Assembly: GCA_008360955.1 (NCBI GenBank)
Contig: LUCM01000180.1
Location: 1 to 64,000, forward strand
Length of the DNA stretch: 64,000 nucleotides
Source: Fasciolopsis buskii
Taxonomy: Eukaryota > Platyhelminthes > Trematoda > Plagiorchiida > Fasciolidae
Direction: 5' to 3'
Under the pieces are notes generated by a model that was not told the DNA's origin, made no database searches, and worked only from the letters and a program-made list of their open reading frames with translations. Shown one piece after another: positions 12,001-25,400 of the stretch (position 1 is its first letter; every line of letters starts with the position of its first letter). The position numbers and the translations under genes were made by a program.

Positions 12001-14026
12001 GGTGAACATTTCTGGGTGTGGAGTCCGATTAATAATACCTTCGATCAGTTTCACGATAATGACAGATATTTTATACCCCCGTGATCATACTCCACGAAAG
12101 GAAACATGTACCATGGGGAATTTTGGGCAGAAAAATAGGTAAATGCTTTGAATTTTTCGAAAAAGTGCTTGATGAACAACCGGCAATTTAAACAAAGCAA
12201 AGTTTATAAACTATGCATAGTCTGACGAACTTCGAGAGTTGAGGATATTCTAATAAGTGTGGCTTTCTCCATGTTAAGGTCTTCTAGATTCTAACGACTG
12301 AAACATTAATGAGGCCTGGTGAAACATATTTTAGGCTTCCCTAAGTTGGGTTATTCAGGTTCGGAAGAATCCGTTAACAGTTTCATTGCATATCAATCCA
12401 AATGTCAACAGAAGTAACAGTGAGATGGCGGATAACTTTGCCAACTGCACTGTACTTGCACTTCACGGGTCGATCAGTACATCAAATTATACACCGAATT
12501 AACTAAGCCAACCACAGTCAACCTATAGTGCTTTCAAAAGTTACGTATTTGCATGGTTTATGCAGTTCCCTATGTCTACATATCACTCGGATCGACTGTC
12601 AACGCATGTGTAGGTCTTTTACCGGTGGTCACCAAACATATCGCAACGAATTCAAAGGATTATGCAGAGCAGTAATCGGGGAGAGGTTTGTACGTGAGAC
12701 AGACGGGATGCTCATTTGGATGAACTACGAATGAAACAATTCTGTCAATGCTGAAGTTTGTATTGAGATATGACACGTCGTGATGGGAAACACGACAGAC
12801 TGTTATTACGAAAAGTTATCCTTGGCAATTTATTATTTTTCAAATGTCTATTTCGCCAGAGTGGATATGCTGAGCGATGTACTTTATCTGGCATAGTTCT
12901 TCCCGAGGAACAGACGGTTAACATGGCACACTCGGACGGTACTCTTTTTGGATGTGACATAAAATCTAACGAGCGTTTTCGATGTTCGTATCGATAAACC
13001 AAGCATCGAAGGTTTATGTTAAGTTTCTTATTTTTTGATTATTCGTCCCTTCTACCCTTGTAGGTTTTTGACTGTGGTTTGTAAAACTGGAAGAGACGAA
13101 ATGATGTTTTAAACTCCCACTTAATGTGTAAATCAACAAATTTCTAGATCAGCATCGAGTATAAGATTCGCATGCTGTCTGACTTTTTCTTCAAGTTCTT
13201 GACTTTGTTTTGCTTTATGCTAGATAGGTTCAGACTTCTTCGTTGGCATTATGTCTGTTTCGTTTAACCTCTCTGCCCTTTTCTCAAATCCATTCAGTCG
13301 AAGACAAAAAGAACTTGTTTCTGAAATGGTATTTGTCTCTCATGAAAATTGAATTGTCCAGTAGCAGCAATCACCCAGGGAATGGAAAAATAATATAATG
13401 GATGTATTTTGTGTGTCAAAAATATAACCACTAAAGTCAGAAGCAACATTTTTGAACGAACTGTCAAAATGTAACATATATTCTTCATGTCGGAACTCAT
13501 GTTTTTCATGGTCGAGTGATTCTTGACTCAGTTTTGGAGTATGCCGAAAGAAGCGATCTGCACAGAGGTAATGCAAGGACCCAGTGAAGGGGGATCTCAC
13601 GGTAAAGTGCACGCAATGATTCTTCATCCTAAAAATACATTTCTACCGATATGATCTGATTCTAAAGTAGCTTAGGTATTTTTAATAGTAAAAAATCTGA
13701 TTAGGCATCCTGGTTTTTTCGTGTCATTATTCTGCCTATCGGAGGAATTTATGCCAAACGTGATCAGTGACTCAACGAAAGACAGTCAAAAGAAAACCAC
13801 GAGTTATCGAATTTCATTTATTAACTACTAGTTGGAATATCGTGTTATGTTTGGGAAATTACTATCAAAGTTTGCTTTAGTGGCATATTAGTTCTTGATG
13901 CCTGACAGTTGCGACGTTGTCGGGCCGAGTCGAATGTGGTATTGACCATAGTTAATTTCCAGCCAACCCATCTGAAACGTGACTTTGGTTAACATTGATT
14001 GCTCTTTTTTTGTCAACTTATTCCAG
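9009..14026. other. No recognisable gene; several exon-like fragments
   Basis: At 9327-9386 a 60-nt segment sits between a strong acceptor (catatttttcag) and a weak donor (gtaaac), and is open in two frames. At 10755-10937 (minus) a 60-codon ATG frame is rich in Asn, Thr and Ser and is overlapped by a second open frame, so the stretch is locally poor in stops. Neither matches a known family. No repeats or RNA genes were recognised. Confidence 0.45.
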
Positions 14027-14088
14027 GAGTCATCGAAGAACGGTTGGACGGCCCTGAATCCACCTTCAGTGACCTTGAGAGACTGTGA
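14027..14088 (+). CDS. Possible last exon of an unknown gene
   Basis: A pyrimidine-rich acceptor (ctctttttttgtcaacttattccag, splitting before 14027) leads into a short acidic open segment of about 20 residues beginning VIEERLDG and ending SDLERL, then a TGA at 14086-14088. A canonical AATAAA lies 63 bases further on and a GT-rich stretch follows at about 14186. This order (acceptor, short coding end, stop, poly(A) signal, GT-rich element) is what a terminal exon looks like. Two nucleotides precede the first full codon, so the upstream intron would be phase 1. No upstream exon could be linked and the peptide is unrecognised. A longer frame in another phase (13979-14428, 149 codons) overlaps it; only one, or neither, can be real. 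Confidence 0.22.
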
Positions 14089-14151
14089 ACAGCATTTTCT
14101 CCCTGGAACTGTCTATACGGTTGTTTGCGGTTGTACCGTTATACACTGCCG

Positions 14152-14157
14152 AATAAA
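14152..14157 (+). promoter_or_regulatory. Candidate poly(A) signal AATAAA
   Basis: AATAAA lies 63 bases after the stop of the candidate terminal exon, and the GT-rich gagttggtggttgacgg follows at 14182-14198. The hexamer is common in AT-rich DNA, so the call depends on the exon being real. Confidence 0.25.
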
Positions 14158-17100
14158 ACTTATCCTGAGCATGAGCCTAGTCGATGAGTTGGTGGTTGAC
14201 GGTCTAGTGTTTGTTTATCAAATAATTATCTGGAGTCTACCCCGGCCACGTTTAGGCCTGCTTACAGACCAACCTGGACTTTCTGTTCCAGTCTGTCCGT
14301 CACTTTGTGAAACGTCATTTCACGCGGCGATGTTACATCTGAGGAGCGTTGGTTACCGGCCCAGATCCCTTGGACAGTTGACATACTTCAGAACGGAATT
14401 ATGGCAGTTTAATTGTCCACTGGTATAGCATATGCAGTAATAAGAGGTAGGTGTATTTCGTCTGGGACAACCCTTGTTCAAACTGACACCTACCTAATAA
14501 GTCGTGTGTTCGTCCCAGTGCACAAGTGAAAATCCCGGATAAATTTTAATCATACTGTCAGATTAAAAGTCATTGGATTCAGTTCACCAAATTTTATTTC
14601 TTAGTATGATGCGCTAAAATCATAGTGCTCTCTGGGTCAGGGTTTCGTGCTCATTTTAAAATAGCTACAAATATACTATTCATCTCAATCATTTCGTGTG
14701 CATTTAAGGTAGCCTGCGTTACAAAGCTGGCCATCTTTGGCAACACACACGCTCTCAAGCCCTTATGAATATTTCATTAGAATAGCATGGGAGAAACTAA
14801 TCTAACTATTGCAAACTCGTATTTTTTTGCATGACAATCTGAACAAACCCTGGGAAGTGTCAGTGGTGTGATTTTTATACAAGAGAAAAATAGAATTCTT
14901 CACTCGGGAATATCTCTCGGATGAAACACCCAAACAGAACGGATTTCGCACTGTTCTATCGTAATTCTAAAAGCAACGCCCCAGTTACACTTCCAACTTT
15001 TTGGGGACTCCTAATTCTTAGTACTGCAGGTTTATAATTTCTTCACACTATTTTTTTTCTCAGTCATGCTTGGTGATCACAAAGTTTTGCCCTTCTTTCG
15101 AGTTTGGGGAAAACGCAGCTGTTGCATAATTCTAACTCTGGTCGATAATGGACTAGTCGTGTTTCTTCTGATCTCAAAAACCTCCATCTCCAGGTAGTGG
15201 CAGATCTGTCGAATGAATTACTTTGAAATGCAATGAGAATATTTTGTTACCAGAGTCAAGGAATGTACGTATGCTGCTTTGCCTACCGAGGGAAAATTCT
15301 GGTGATCGGGAATAGCTAAGGGATAATTAATAAACAAACATCAAAGCAGTGCACAGTTGTCTTTGAGAATAGGTAGCATTTTTAATCCTTTGTTGAAGGA
15401 CCTGAAAGTAGTAATGTCTTGGATTGAAGTGACCCATAATATTTCTTCAATCCACTTATTCTGCTTGCATAATGGTAATCATTGGTACGATTTACTTGTT
15501 TCTTTTTCTAAATGGCGGAAAACCTCTCAGTTTTCAAAAGGTGAAAATGTTTCGAACTAGGTGTGTTTCGAACAGAATGTACCACGACGACATACAAAAC
15601 GAAGCTACGGCTCTGGACTCCTTCACAAATGGTTGCAGAATCAAACCACTTAAGCGCTTAATACTTCTCAGGGTGGCCTTCGTCTAATTTGAAAATGAGA
15701 GTATGATCGATCTAGGAATTCATCCGTTTCTGGAATTCCATATTTAGCAGAAACCGTTATTTGGCACACCTGCTCTATAAGGAACCGTCAGAAATGTACA
15801 GAATACTTTGTGCTATGCGTACCATGCGGTGGGTTTGTCCATATGATTGGAAGTCTAGCGTCCAAATATTTGCTCATTGTTTTCCGGGGGTCGCTTGCAG
15901 TCGCTTAGGATGCTATTATCTCCGTGCGATATTTGTATTTGAGCCTTGGGAATTTTTATTTCTTCTTTTGCTTCGTACTGCATGTCTGATCCTGTGTATA
16001 ATTGTAGAGTAAGCTATTCATCCTCTCTTTATTAATAAGAGACTGACGGCTTTTTTTGATTACGCCAGTGACAGGATAATTCAAGCTTTTCATATTTTGT
16101 GATTTACTCCACAAGAAGTTCAATGAATCTGGAGCAAAAATTTGTAAAAATGAAGAAGCTAAGTGAAAGACGTGAGTAGTCGCTGGTGATTTAAAAAAAA
16201 ATCCAACTGCTGAATATGGATCCAAACGAAGTAAAATAATTGGTTAGCGCACTGTGAAAGTTCGCTGAAGGGGTTCACTGTTTCTCGGCCTATGTTCGCC
16301 TTGGTTATTGTAACTGTAATTGTTCTATACTTATTGATATCGTTGAAGCAGAAGTGAGATGAGTAATTATTCAGACGATTGAATCAATTATAATTAGGGG
16401 AGAGACAGGCCAACATTTCGTTTACTAGGACAAGGTTGCGTTGAAGTTATGCTCGCATGTTGTGAGTGTATGATTGTTTGTGTAATTCTCTGATCGAGTG
16501 TTGTTCTTTGTAAGAGTTTCAGAATATCTGAAAAATTTTAGCATTTAAATGAACTGAAATGAGCATTTATTATTTTCCCGGTGGCGATGCTTTGCTGAGC
16601 TGTTTTTCTCGGATTATCATTTTGATGATTTTTTAAATGTGCATTCTGGCTTCTAAAATAATTCCGGTGATTGGTGATTCAACAGTCACTCTGCTCTGAG
16701 CTCTCAAATATAAACAGACTGATATACTGTTAATAACACAGTGATTTTGGCGAATTACATCTAGCAACAACACCGTGCTACTAATGTTATATCATTCACA
16801 GTAAAAAACAATACATGGCGCATCTAGTATTCGATACACTCCCTACGTCATTCGGTCCCAATATTTATAAGACGATTGATATAGTCTAATTTTGCTTTGA
16901 CTTAGTGTCCGTCAGATTCCACTGTCAACGCAAAAATTGCATTTCCTCCGGTCACTCGCACTCGGGTTGTACCAGACTTGGGTTTCGCTCCTACTTGAGC
17001 TCACCGGTGAATTATATCCATCATTGCAACCATAGTCTGCACCATGGCCCCTGAGGGCGATGTTGCTTCCCGAGTTCACGGTTGACCAGAGGACTTACGG

Positions 17101-18790
17101 TTTGTACTTTCGCACTATTAGCACGAATGGATTTTCGCAGGGTCTGCTTCCAAATCAATTCGTTAAGAAATCACAATTCGGAACTGAACGAAAGGGCCCT
17201 GATAAAGGTGTTAGTACAAAACACTGACAATTTTTTTAAAAACTGTTCACCCCGTTTCCTCCTTTAAGTCAGAAATCGCACAAGTAATCTGAAAGTATGG
17301 GTTTCAAAGTAATTAACATCGAAATAATCAGTTTGCCACGGTAATCAGAATAAAACGCAGAAATCATTGCATTATCCCAGTACGTAAATCCCAACGAAAC
17401 TGAAGGACCCGTGGGTAGGACTGCGAGTAACACTTTTCGGATGAAGCCTTAAGATTATCTGAATCCTCTATAGGATTACTGTACACTGTTTCCTGAAGAA
17501 AAAAAGAATGATGATAGAACAAATTAACTCAGTGGGTTTGACTTACCTGGACAAGAGATAGTGGAAGATCTGAGTTAGAGCCCCAGGGGTGGTGGTGCTA
17601 CATCAGTACCGCTGCTGAGTCCGAAGAAGGAGAGAGAATGTTAACTTCCGATAAGCTGAGGTTTGCCAGTGAAAGGTGTAGTCAGAGGGATAGTCAGTCG
17701 GACCAACTAACAACAATCACACACACTAATAGAAACTAATGGTGTTTAACAAAGAATTTTTTTCTTACTGGCTGTCACGTGAATCGGTAATGGAACGGGT
17801 GCACATATTGACAAAATTTGCACAAAAACTGCCAAACGGTTAAGTGACCATCTTTTACCAAGTCCAAACGGAGTGGAGTGGGGCCATTCAGACTGGTGAA
17901 GTTCAACTAGGTTTTCCTTTAGCAATATATAGACCAAAATGAGATAAAAAATGAAGTTGATTTTGTTCGACGTCCACTGGACTTCGGTAGTGAAGTTAGT
18001 TTGTCATATTCATTGTCACCAAGTGTATATCTTGCATGTTTTTCGCACTTGCTCTGTTGAAAGACCTTCGTCTGTAGGTCCGTTGTTTTTAAAACCTTCT
18101 CAAAACCGCCTACATGGTGCATCATATGTGCACGGAATTAGCAAACTATCGTCTAAGGCAAATTGTTCTGGCTTGTTGTTCTTTCAAACACACCGCGGAG
18201 CAACTTCTGGTTCACCCAACAGATATGTTGACAACGAGCGTTGCTCAAATCGGATCCAAATGTCGTTACTTGTAGTTCAATTAAAAATAATCATTCAGCA
18301 CTTTATTTGATGGTATTGCTAACTGTGCCTTTATGGAATTGCTGCCGTATACAAATAAACTGGACTAATTAGGAGCGAATCCAAGTCTTTTTTCTTCATT
18401 TAGCAAGGTTTATCACAAAGCCATTAGTAATAGGTTTGTCCAAAATGGTTCTTTCATGGAACGTGTTTTGTCACCAGTACCTGTCAGTATCATTTTGCAG
18501 CCACAATTTTTTTCTTCGTAAACTGTTTACTAAACAAACTGCAATTTATGACATTTTCCACCGTGAACCCACCAGATTTGTTGGCTGACTAATTCGATAA
18601 AACGAAAGAGAAACAGAAAGGAACACATTTATTTTGAATAAGCGAGAAATGTTTATCGCGATCAGTGATGAAAACATTCTCAAGAAACTGCTCACCGTGT
18701 GATATCAACGCACCACTCTCCATTAAGAAACCACGAAAGCAGTGTACAGCTGTTTCATCCTTGTTAGGAATTATCAGCGGGGCATATCCA
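14158..18790. other. No recognisable gene
   Basis: The frame 13979-14428 runs into this region and is within chance length. Frames at 15357-15687, 15761-16012 and 17951-18310 show no domains. No repeats above background were seen. Confidence 0.5.
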
Positions 18791-18867
18791 CCGCTCCCGA
18801 ACGGGGACGCGAACGCGGGACGAACGACATTTAAGCCAAACGCCTTACCCATTAGGCTACTGGGCAG
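18791..18867 (-). repeat. tRNA-Arg-like fragment (tRNA-derived SINE or pseudogene)
   Basis: Read on the minus strand it begins tgcccagtagcctaatgggt, very like the acceptor and D-arm of animal tRNA-Arg (consensus as I recall it, ggcccagtggcctaatggat). A B-box-like gttcgcgtccc follows 45 bases after the A-box start, the normal tRNA spacing. The 3' end ccccgttcggga resembles a tRNA T-arm and acceptor end. The stems do not pair (the T-arm and acceptor are mismatched), so it is not a functional tRNA. A SINE head is the likely explanation. Confidence 0.6.
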
Positions 18868-21800
18868 GTTTTTAATGGTTTGTTGAAATTCACCTTGAAC
18901 GTTTTCAACTTGCTGCGGTGGGGTGCCCTGAAAACAGTGTACTGCCTCTAATTATTTAGAAAGTGAGTCATGAATATTTCCTTTTTTTGGGAAATTTTGC
19001 AATGATTGATTTTTGGATTAACTTTCTGATACCACCGAGGAGGCCTCCCCGACTACCCACTTCTACAAAACTATTGCGCAACTGGTTCACTTTTTCCTTT
19101 AGCTTTATCCTAGTCATCGTATCTGCTTACATTTACTACCGTTTACGAGTCCGTTACATAAGGTCATGTAAATCCCAATCAAAGTCGATTTTCCTTGCTT
19201 GGTGGTGTAAGTCAGCAGAAGGAATGAAGTCAGCTTTTCTATTCACGACAGAAACATCCTCACACCTCCCTGATATCCGTATTCGTAACGAATAATACAG
19301 ATTTGTCATTCACGTAGGGACGACATTCCTCTAGTCTTGTTATCTTACTCTCTGGTATTTGAATTTCACGTGTTCCACGGAAATATTTATTTGCAAAAGA
19401 TCCGATAGTGGGTCTATTGCTGTACTGTCAATTTGCTGATAGAACTGCCCGCGAATTATTGGATCCTTTGAAAATACACACAAAATGATGTCCGCCTGCA
19501 TCTTGTCTGCTATGTGATATACCTGCTTTCAGGTCATAAGTAATCAGTTGTTTCTGATTTCTTTATCCATGAAAACATCTTAGAGTTAACGTTTTCATTG
19601 ATTTGGATGAATTACATTTAGCTTATTAACCTGAAACGGTGTCACCAAGGTGTGGTCTAAGTGTAGCTTAGTGTCACTGGAAATTCGTTTTTTTAAGTAA
19701 ACAAAGTGGGCTGTGAAACAGAAGTATCCCTGGGTCCTCTCGGTGTACACAAACTACATTTGGAGTCACAGTAAAATTTTGCATGGAATATCTAACCTGG
19801 TTTTTGTTGCATTATCCATCTTTTACAAGTATAAAATTTCACTCAAGCAACGAGAGAATTCCCAGTCTCCCAGAGAATATTAATAATGACGGAAATATTC
19901 AGAGATTAATACGTTGTGATTTATATTGGCTAGGTTTGTCAATGGCAAAGCGTTTGTCTATGGCTACCCAGCAGATTTCCGCTTATAGATCAAATAAGAA
20001 TTGTGGGAAAAAGTTGAAGTCCTGTGGTCTAAGCCCCAACTTTAGGAGATCAATATTCAGAAAATGAGAGGGTGTTTCCGGGGGGTTTGAATTAATTTCT
20101 TACCGGTAGGTACACCGAGAACAAAGATGGTACTGCCGGTCTCAGCAAACGGGATGGAAGTAAGCCGACCATGGAAAAAATTCGGAGAAGAAAAACGCAA
20201 GATGCTTAGGTCACACGAAGAAACAAAGACAGAAATACAGGCGAACAAATGCGAAGCAAATTTAGCTTTCAAATTTATGGGAGAAAATTCCACTAGTTCC
20301 TAATACAGTCAATGATATGAGACGAATAGCGGCTATCAGATTATGGGGAGACACAAAGTGCTTCCCACTCAATTATGGCCAAATTATCGCTTTCAAAAAC
20401 GCAATGGATTTTATAGAAAGTCATATTGAAGATAGATTCAGGACATTTGGACTTATCAGCAAAAAGGCTGCTTTGCTATGAAAAATTCGTAATATTTTGA
20501 AGGTCAAGATGACAGCAGTCTGGGTCATCATCCATGGACGTGGAACAGCCATGGGCCACATCGTTCAAGAATTTTACCACCGAATTAGATAACCTAGTGG
20601 GGAGGTCACTGAGGAATACCAAGAGGAAAAGTGATTAGGGGTTAACATCCCAAAAATGAGAGGAATTTGGCGAAATTTCTTGGGACTTCCTTCCAATTCT
20701 TGTGTTTTGAACGCGTCTACTATAGCTTTAATAAGGCTTGCTGAGAACAGAGGTGCTCGCCTAGAAGCAAAATGATTTCAGATAAAACTGAAGGCAGAAA
20801 AACAAACAAGATGACATCTGACAGAATTCGCAGACATTTTTCCTGACTCAAAAGTGGTTGACTACGCTGGATGTTGCATCAAGGGTGCCTTTGTGAGGTT
20901 TGTCAGCAGGCTGGAAGTGACCAATTCGAGCCAGAATAAATTTTAATGAAAGAGCTAACATGAAACTGTCAATAAGTTTCGAAACGGTTGCGGGTACTAA
21001 CCTGGGGCTGTACTGTCAAGTCAACAAATGAGTTAACAGAAACGAAAGTCTAGAAATACCGTGATCAAAGTATTGTGTTTGTATGTTTTTGATTTCCAAT
21101 TCAGAACACTGGCAAATATCGCAGGATTTGAAGCAATTCCTCTGAAGGGGATTGCTAGCTAAAAGCTTTCGTAATGTCTGCTGGTATTTGTGTTAGAACT
21201 AACCTACTTGGAAATTTTCAGTTTTTGCCCATTGCATTAGAAGGTGGGATATTTAAGTCATCATCGGTTTTTGATTGTCCAGCGGGGTTGCCCATAAAGC
21301 AAAACCTTATTTGGTCAATCTCATGCATAAAAGCAAGGAAAGCAGTACACCTAATTTCGGCAATATCGATCTGACTGACCCTTGGAAGTACGGTCTATTC
21401 TGTAGGTGTTAAAAAGTGTTTAGCCAATTCGTACAGTGCACAACTGGTCTATTCAGACTGCTGGCATTCACGTTGATTGTTAAGAAATAGATGAATAAAA
21501 CTGACCAGGTTTTCACCAAAAATGCTTGCCACGTACTCAGAATTCACTTCCATGGTTCACTCCAACTGTTGGACAAAATCGTACATAGTCTGATTACATT
21601 CGTCTCACGAGAATCGAGTATGCAAAACAAAATCGATTAAAGGATAATAAATATTATTTTTATCCGGTTCCGATTTCCTATTTGGACTTAAAGTAATCTT
21701 GCAACTGACAACGGAAATGTTTTTTTGTTTCTCAGCTGGTGCTCTGTACGAGTTGCAACAATTGCAGTTTTTTCACAGAATCATACCTCGGGTTGGTTTG

Positions 21801-22399
21801 GTTTGGTTAAAACGCTCGACCGTATTCTGGATAACAAGAGCGTGATGTGGTAGAAAATGTGACTAACAATAAAATGAATCATGCAACAAAATGACCGGTT
21901 AAAATCACGATTTATTACGTGAAGTTACAATCGTGCGCAACCCAATGTTGAACGCTTGCTTCAAACAAACGAGATCTGTCGGTCGTTTTGACTACATCGA
22001 CTGGACGTGAACTGACTTGCGGTAGGATTGTATATTTGTTCGCCCGTTCGAAGCGAACAGTTGGGTCTTGTGTGAGTAAACACAGTCTACTCGTTTACAT
22101 TAATGGGCCCGTTTTCAAAGCATCCGCTTTCTTCCACATGGTCTGTGTCCGTACTGACAATGAAGTCCAGGAAAGTGTCACATATAAATCTCGTGAAACA
22201 TGCAAGGCTCGAATTTGCCAATTTGGAACACTCAACCCTTTGCCCATATTTACGTTTTACCCATTAAAATATTCGGCACGAGTGATTTTCACCAAATCGC
22301 TGACAAAGAGTTGGGTCCGTTTTTCAAGGAGATAAGATTTACCAGCAAAAACACCAGCGAAATGATATATGGTGGATTAATTCTGGTTGCACGCCAGTC

Positions 22400-22403
<4 letters not shown>
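18868..22403. other. No recognisable gene
   Basis: The frame 18963-19295 contains one hydrophobic stretch followed by basic residues, but has no family match. A strong acceptor at 21734-21735 (gttttttctcag type, before ctggtgctc) opens onto a frame of about 35 residues with no convincing donor. The frame 19783-20067 is unrecognised. Nothing here supports a gene call. Confidence 0.5.

Positions 22404-22437
<34 letters not shown>
22404..22437. repeat. (CA)n microsatellite
   Basis: Seventeen uninterrupted CA units. It lies inside two overlapping chance frames and needs no coding explanation. Confidence 0.97.
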
Positions 22438-22443
<6 letters not shown>

Positions 22444-25400
22444 CAGGCAACCGTTATACAACAACAAGGTGACCGTCAGGTTAACTTTTCAGGTTTGATG
22501 TTTTTTTACTAACGCTGCAAAGGGCTCAAAAATTGTGGAACGATACCGAATTCGCTGGACACTAGACATCAGAATAGCCGGATTTTAGCAGAGGCGGTTA
22601 CTTCGAACTGAAGATCAACCCGCTGGCTTTACCAATGCTAAATGAAGTCTCATTCATCGAGCAGAATGGGTAAAAATAAGTACTTTGTGCAGACTGCTTT
22701 CCATAGAACCAGGTTCTATATACAAACTTTAGAGTTTTGTATCCCATGCGTAAAAACGGCTTATAGAAGATCAAAACACCTGACCATATTTTATACAACG
22801 AATATGAAACAAAAGTTTTACTGCCCTTTGCTCATCTGGTAATGTTTATGGTGCGATTTTTGGGAAGGAGAATAAGGAATGGTTATACTCGAAACTCTTA
22901 TGGATGGTGATTTGACCAGTGGTATCCTTGGGAACACAATAACACTTGATCACGTGGTCCTTAATTTTGTCACATATTCTGATTGGCTTTTTAAGAAAAA
23001 GAATTTGTGACTGCGCCTTTTGCGCAATCTTTTTTTGGTCACCAATAATTTCGATCAAATGAACCCCCGGCCAGCGATGAAATTCTCGCAATCAACTGCC
23101 TAGATAGCCACTAACGGGCTCGGAGCTCCATGGTGAACGTACTGAGCTGTCTATATGCCCGAGTTTGCGAATCAATGTGGTCATTTTGCACATGAAGACA
23201 AGTGAATAGAAGAAAAGATAACTCATTCTAAATGAACCATGTGTAAACTCACGGTTAGATTAGGTGGAAAGAGGAGATATGCACGGCTGGTGATCCTTAA
23301 TAAGGAAGAAATAACTATGTAGTACTTCCCTGGTTTCTCACTGGCGAGTTGAGCGTTGATAGAACAAGGTGAACTGTTTTATGAACATAGGGGAATGCAA
23401 GAGTTGGGTTACAGGGCTACTAGATCGTTGCCCGAGCACGCCGATAGACCACTAGCTTCAAATAACACAACCTTTTTAGGATAGATTGGTAAAGTCAGTT
23501 TTCGACAGTTTGCTTGACAATAATACGGCATGCCACTCTGTTTAAAGGCCGCGAAATTTCATTCAAAAATAAGTGAAATGATGTTTTGGGCATGGATATT
23601 GATCTTTCAAATCGCTGTTCACATTCAATATTTGAGATGCGAGGGAAATTTTCTTACTGCTGCATCACGCAGTTGTAATTTTGTTGAGATAGTCACCTAG
23701 ACGTTTTACCCTTTTTAGTAGCTAACTGAGAACCATGATGACTGGATCAAGGCTGAATTTATGAAATACAAGAGGTGCGTATTAAGGAGTCGTCAAGAAA
23801 GATTGACGTACATGAGTAAAAGATGTTGTGCGGTCATCATAACGAGCCCTGTGAAATCTGTGGATTTGAGTTTTTATCATTATCTTTCTAGTCATGACGC
23901 ACGAAACTAATAAATTCTACAAGGGTTAGTAACAATTGAGAAAATTCTTACCGTTCAACTACGCGACCTAGGAAAATTCCGCACTGCAGATAAAAATGAC
24001 TACTTATTGGCCTGCCAGATAAAAGCCCGGGGCATTGAGAACGTCCATACAACCAAGAATTTATCATTGCATACTGTTGCCATTCGGACAGAAATTTTTT
24101 CGAAGGCTTACACACCATGAGAAACCACATGCCTCACGAATAGTTTGAATATGTTTACACATTTCCAGTAGTGGAGGTTCAATCCTACTATCACTAAGAG
24201 CTCTGCATGGTTGTATTCAATGTGATTGCGTCCTATAAACAAACAGTTTAACACACCGAGGTGGATCACCTCGTGAGCAGAGAAAAGTCACCTGTAAAAT
24301 CCAATGACGACTAAGGGGAACTAAATAAATGGGTATCCATATTCCATAAACAGTTGAGAATCAGTTCGATTAACGTTACAACTGATGGGTTCGTCCCGGA
24401 TTAGCTTACCGTTTCGAGGGTGGTCGACATGTATTGGTGATGGTTACCAACAAGAATGAAATAGCCATACAGCGGTTTTTTGTTGTTGAGTTAGTGCTAC
24501 ATGGCGATTTCGTAAAAATCACAATTTCCTGACATTAAACCTAAAATGATTAAACATTTCTTGATTATTTCCCGCCAAGTTTTATAAAGCGCCCAATATT
24601 TTAGACATCACTATCCCATAGAAATGTCAAAAGTTGAGCCTTTAGGTGTAGGCTTGGGAAGAAAAACGTAAAATAGATTGGGCTTCCAACGTCTCCATTT
24701 TTCATCTCACTCTCACATGGAGTTAGGACGAAAGCCAAGAATAATCGCCATTAGGAAAATCAAACCCAGAACACAAATGCATCAGGCAAAGCCGGTCTTT
24801 AGAACTACTCACGGCAGCGAAACAACAATTTTCAAACTTTTTCTACCACTCTTCGTCCTTGAACAGGGAATGTTCAGAAGCAACATTTTAATTGACGCAT
24901 TGATTTCTCGTTACGCTCCAAGCCGGTCTCGGTAGCTTCCTGCTAACGTTAACTGTGTCTTCGGTTAGACCAATGAATGGAATTGTGGGCACGAGTGTTC
25001 TCGGAAACGCGTACTAAGTTTTATAAAATTTGCTAATGGGATTCGGTTTTGGCGAATGGCCTTTTTCGTGTCCACCCTGGAGTTCCGTGTGCGTTAATTA
25101 TCCCTTTTTGACGTTAAACCGATGACGAAAGGATAAACTTGATAGTAGATTTTTCAACTCAAACATACACACATTTGCTTTCATTTGGTCGACTTTCACA
25201 GTTCAGTTATAGCATTTGGTATAGACTTAACACTTTAAAAGTGTTGTCTCGTAATATCAGTGGTAAATTTCTATTTAAAACACAATTAGTTCTGTTCTAA
25301 TGATATTGAGCGGTGCTAATTTCCCCGGACTAAATTAACATTTTACAGGGAGCAAACCCAAGTAATCTGAGCTATTTTCGGAAGGCAAATCTTATGATAA

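Noticed and set aside
13979..14428. 149-codon plus-strand frame
   Set aside because: Starts at GTG rather than ATG, has no recognised domain, and overlaps the terminal-exon candidate in another phase; length expected by chance.
21988..22472. Overlapping frames across the CA repeat
   Set aside because: Alternating CA codes for a Thr-His run in any sequence; the frames start at non-ATG codons or lack domains.
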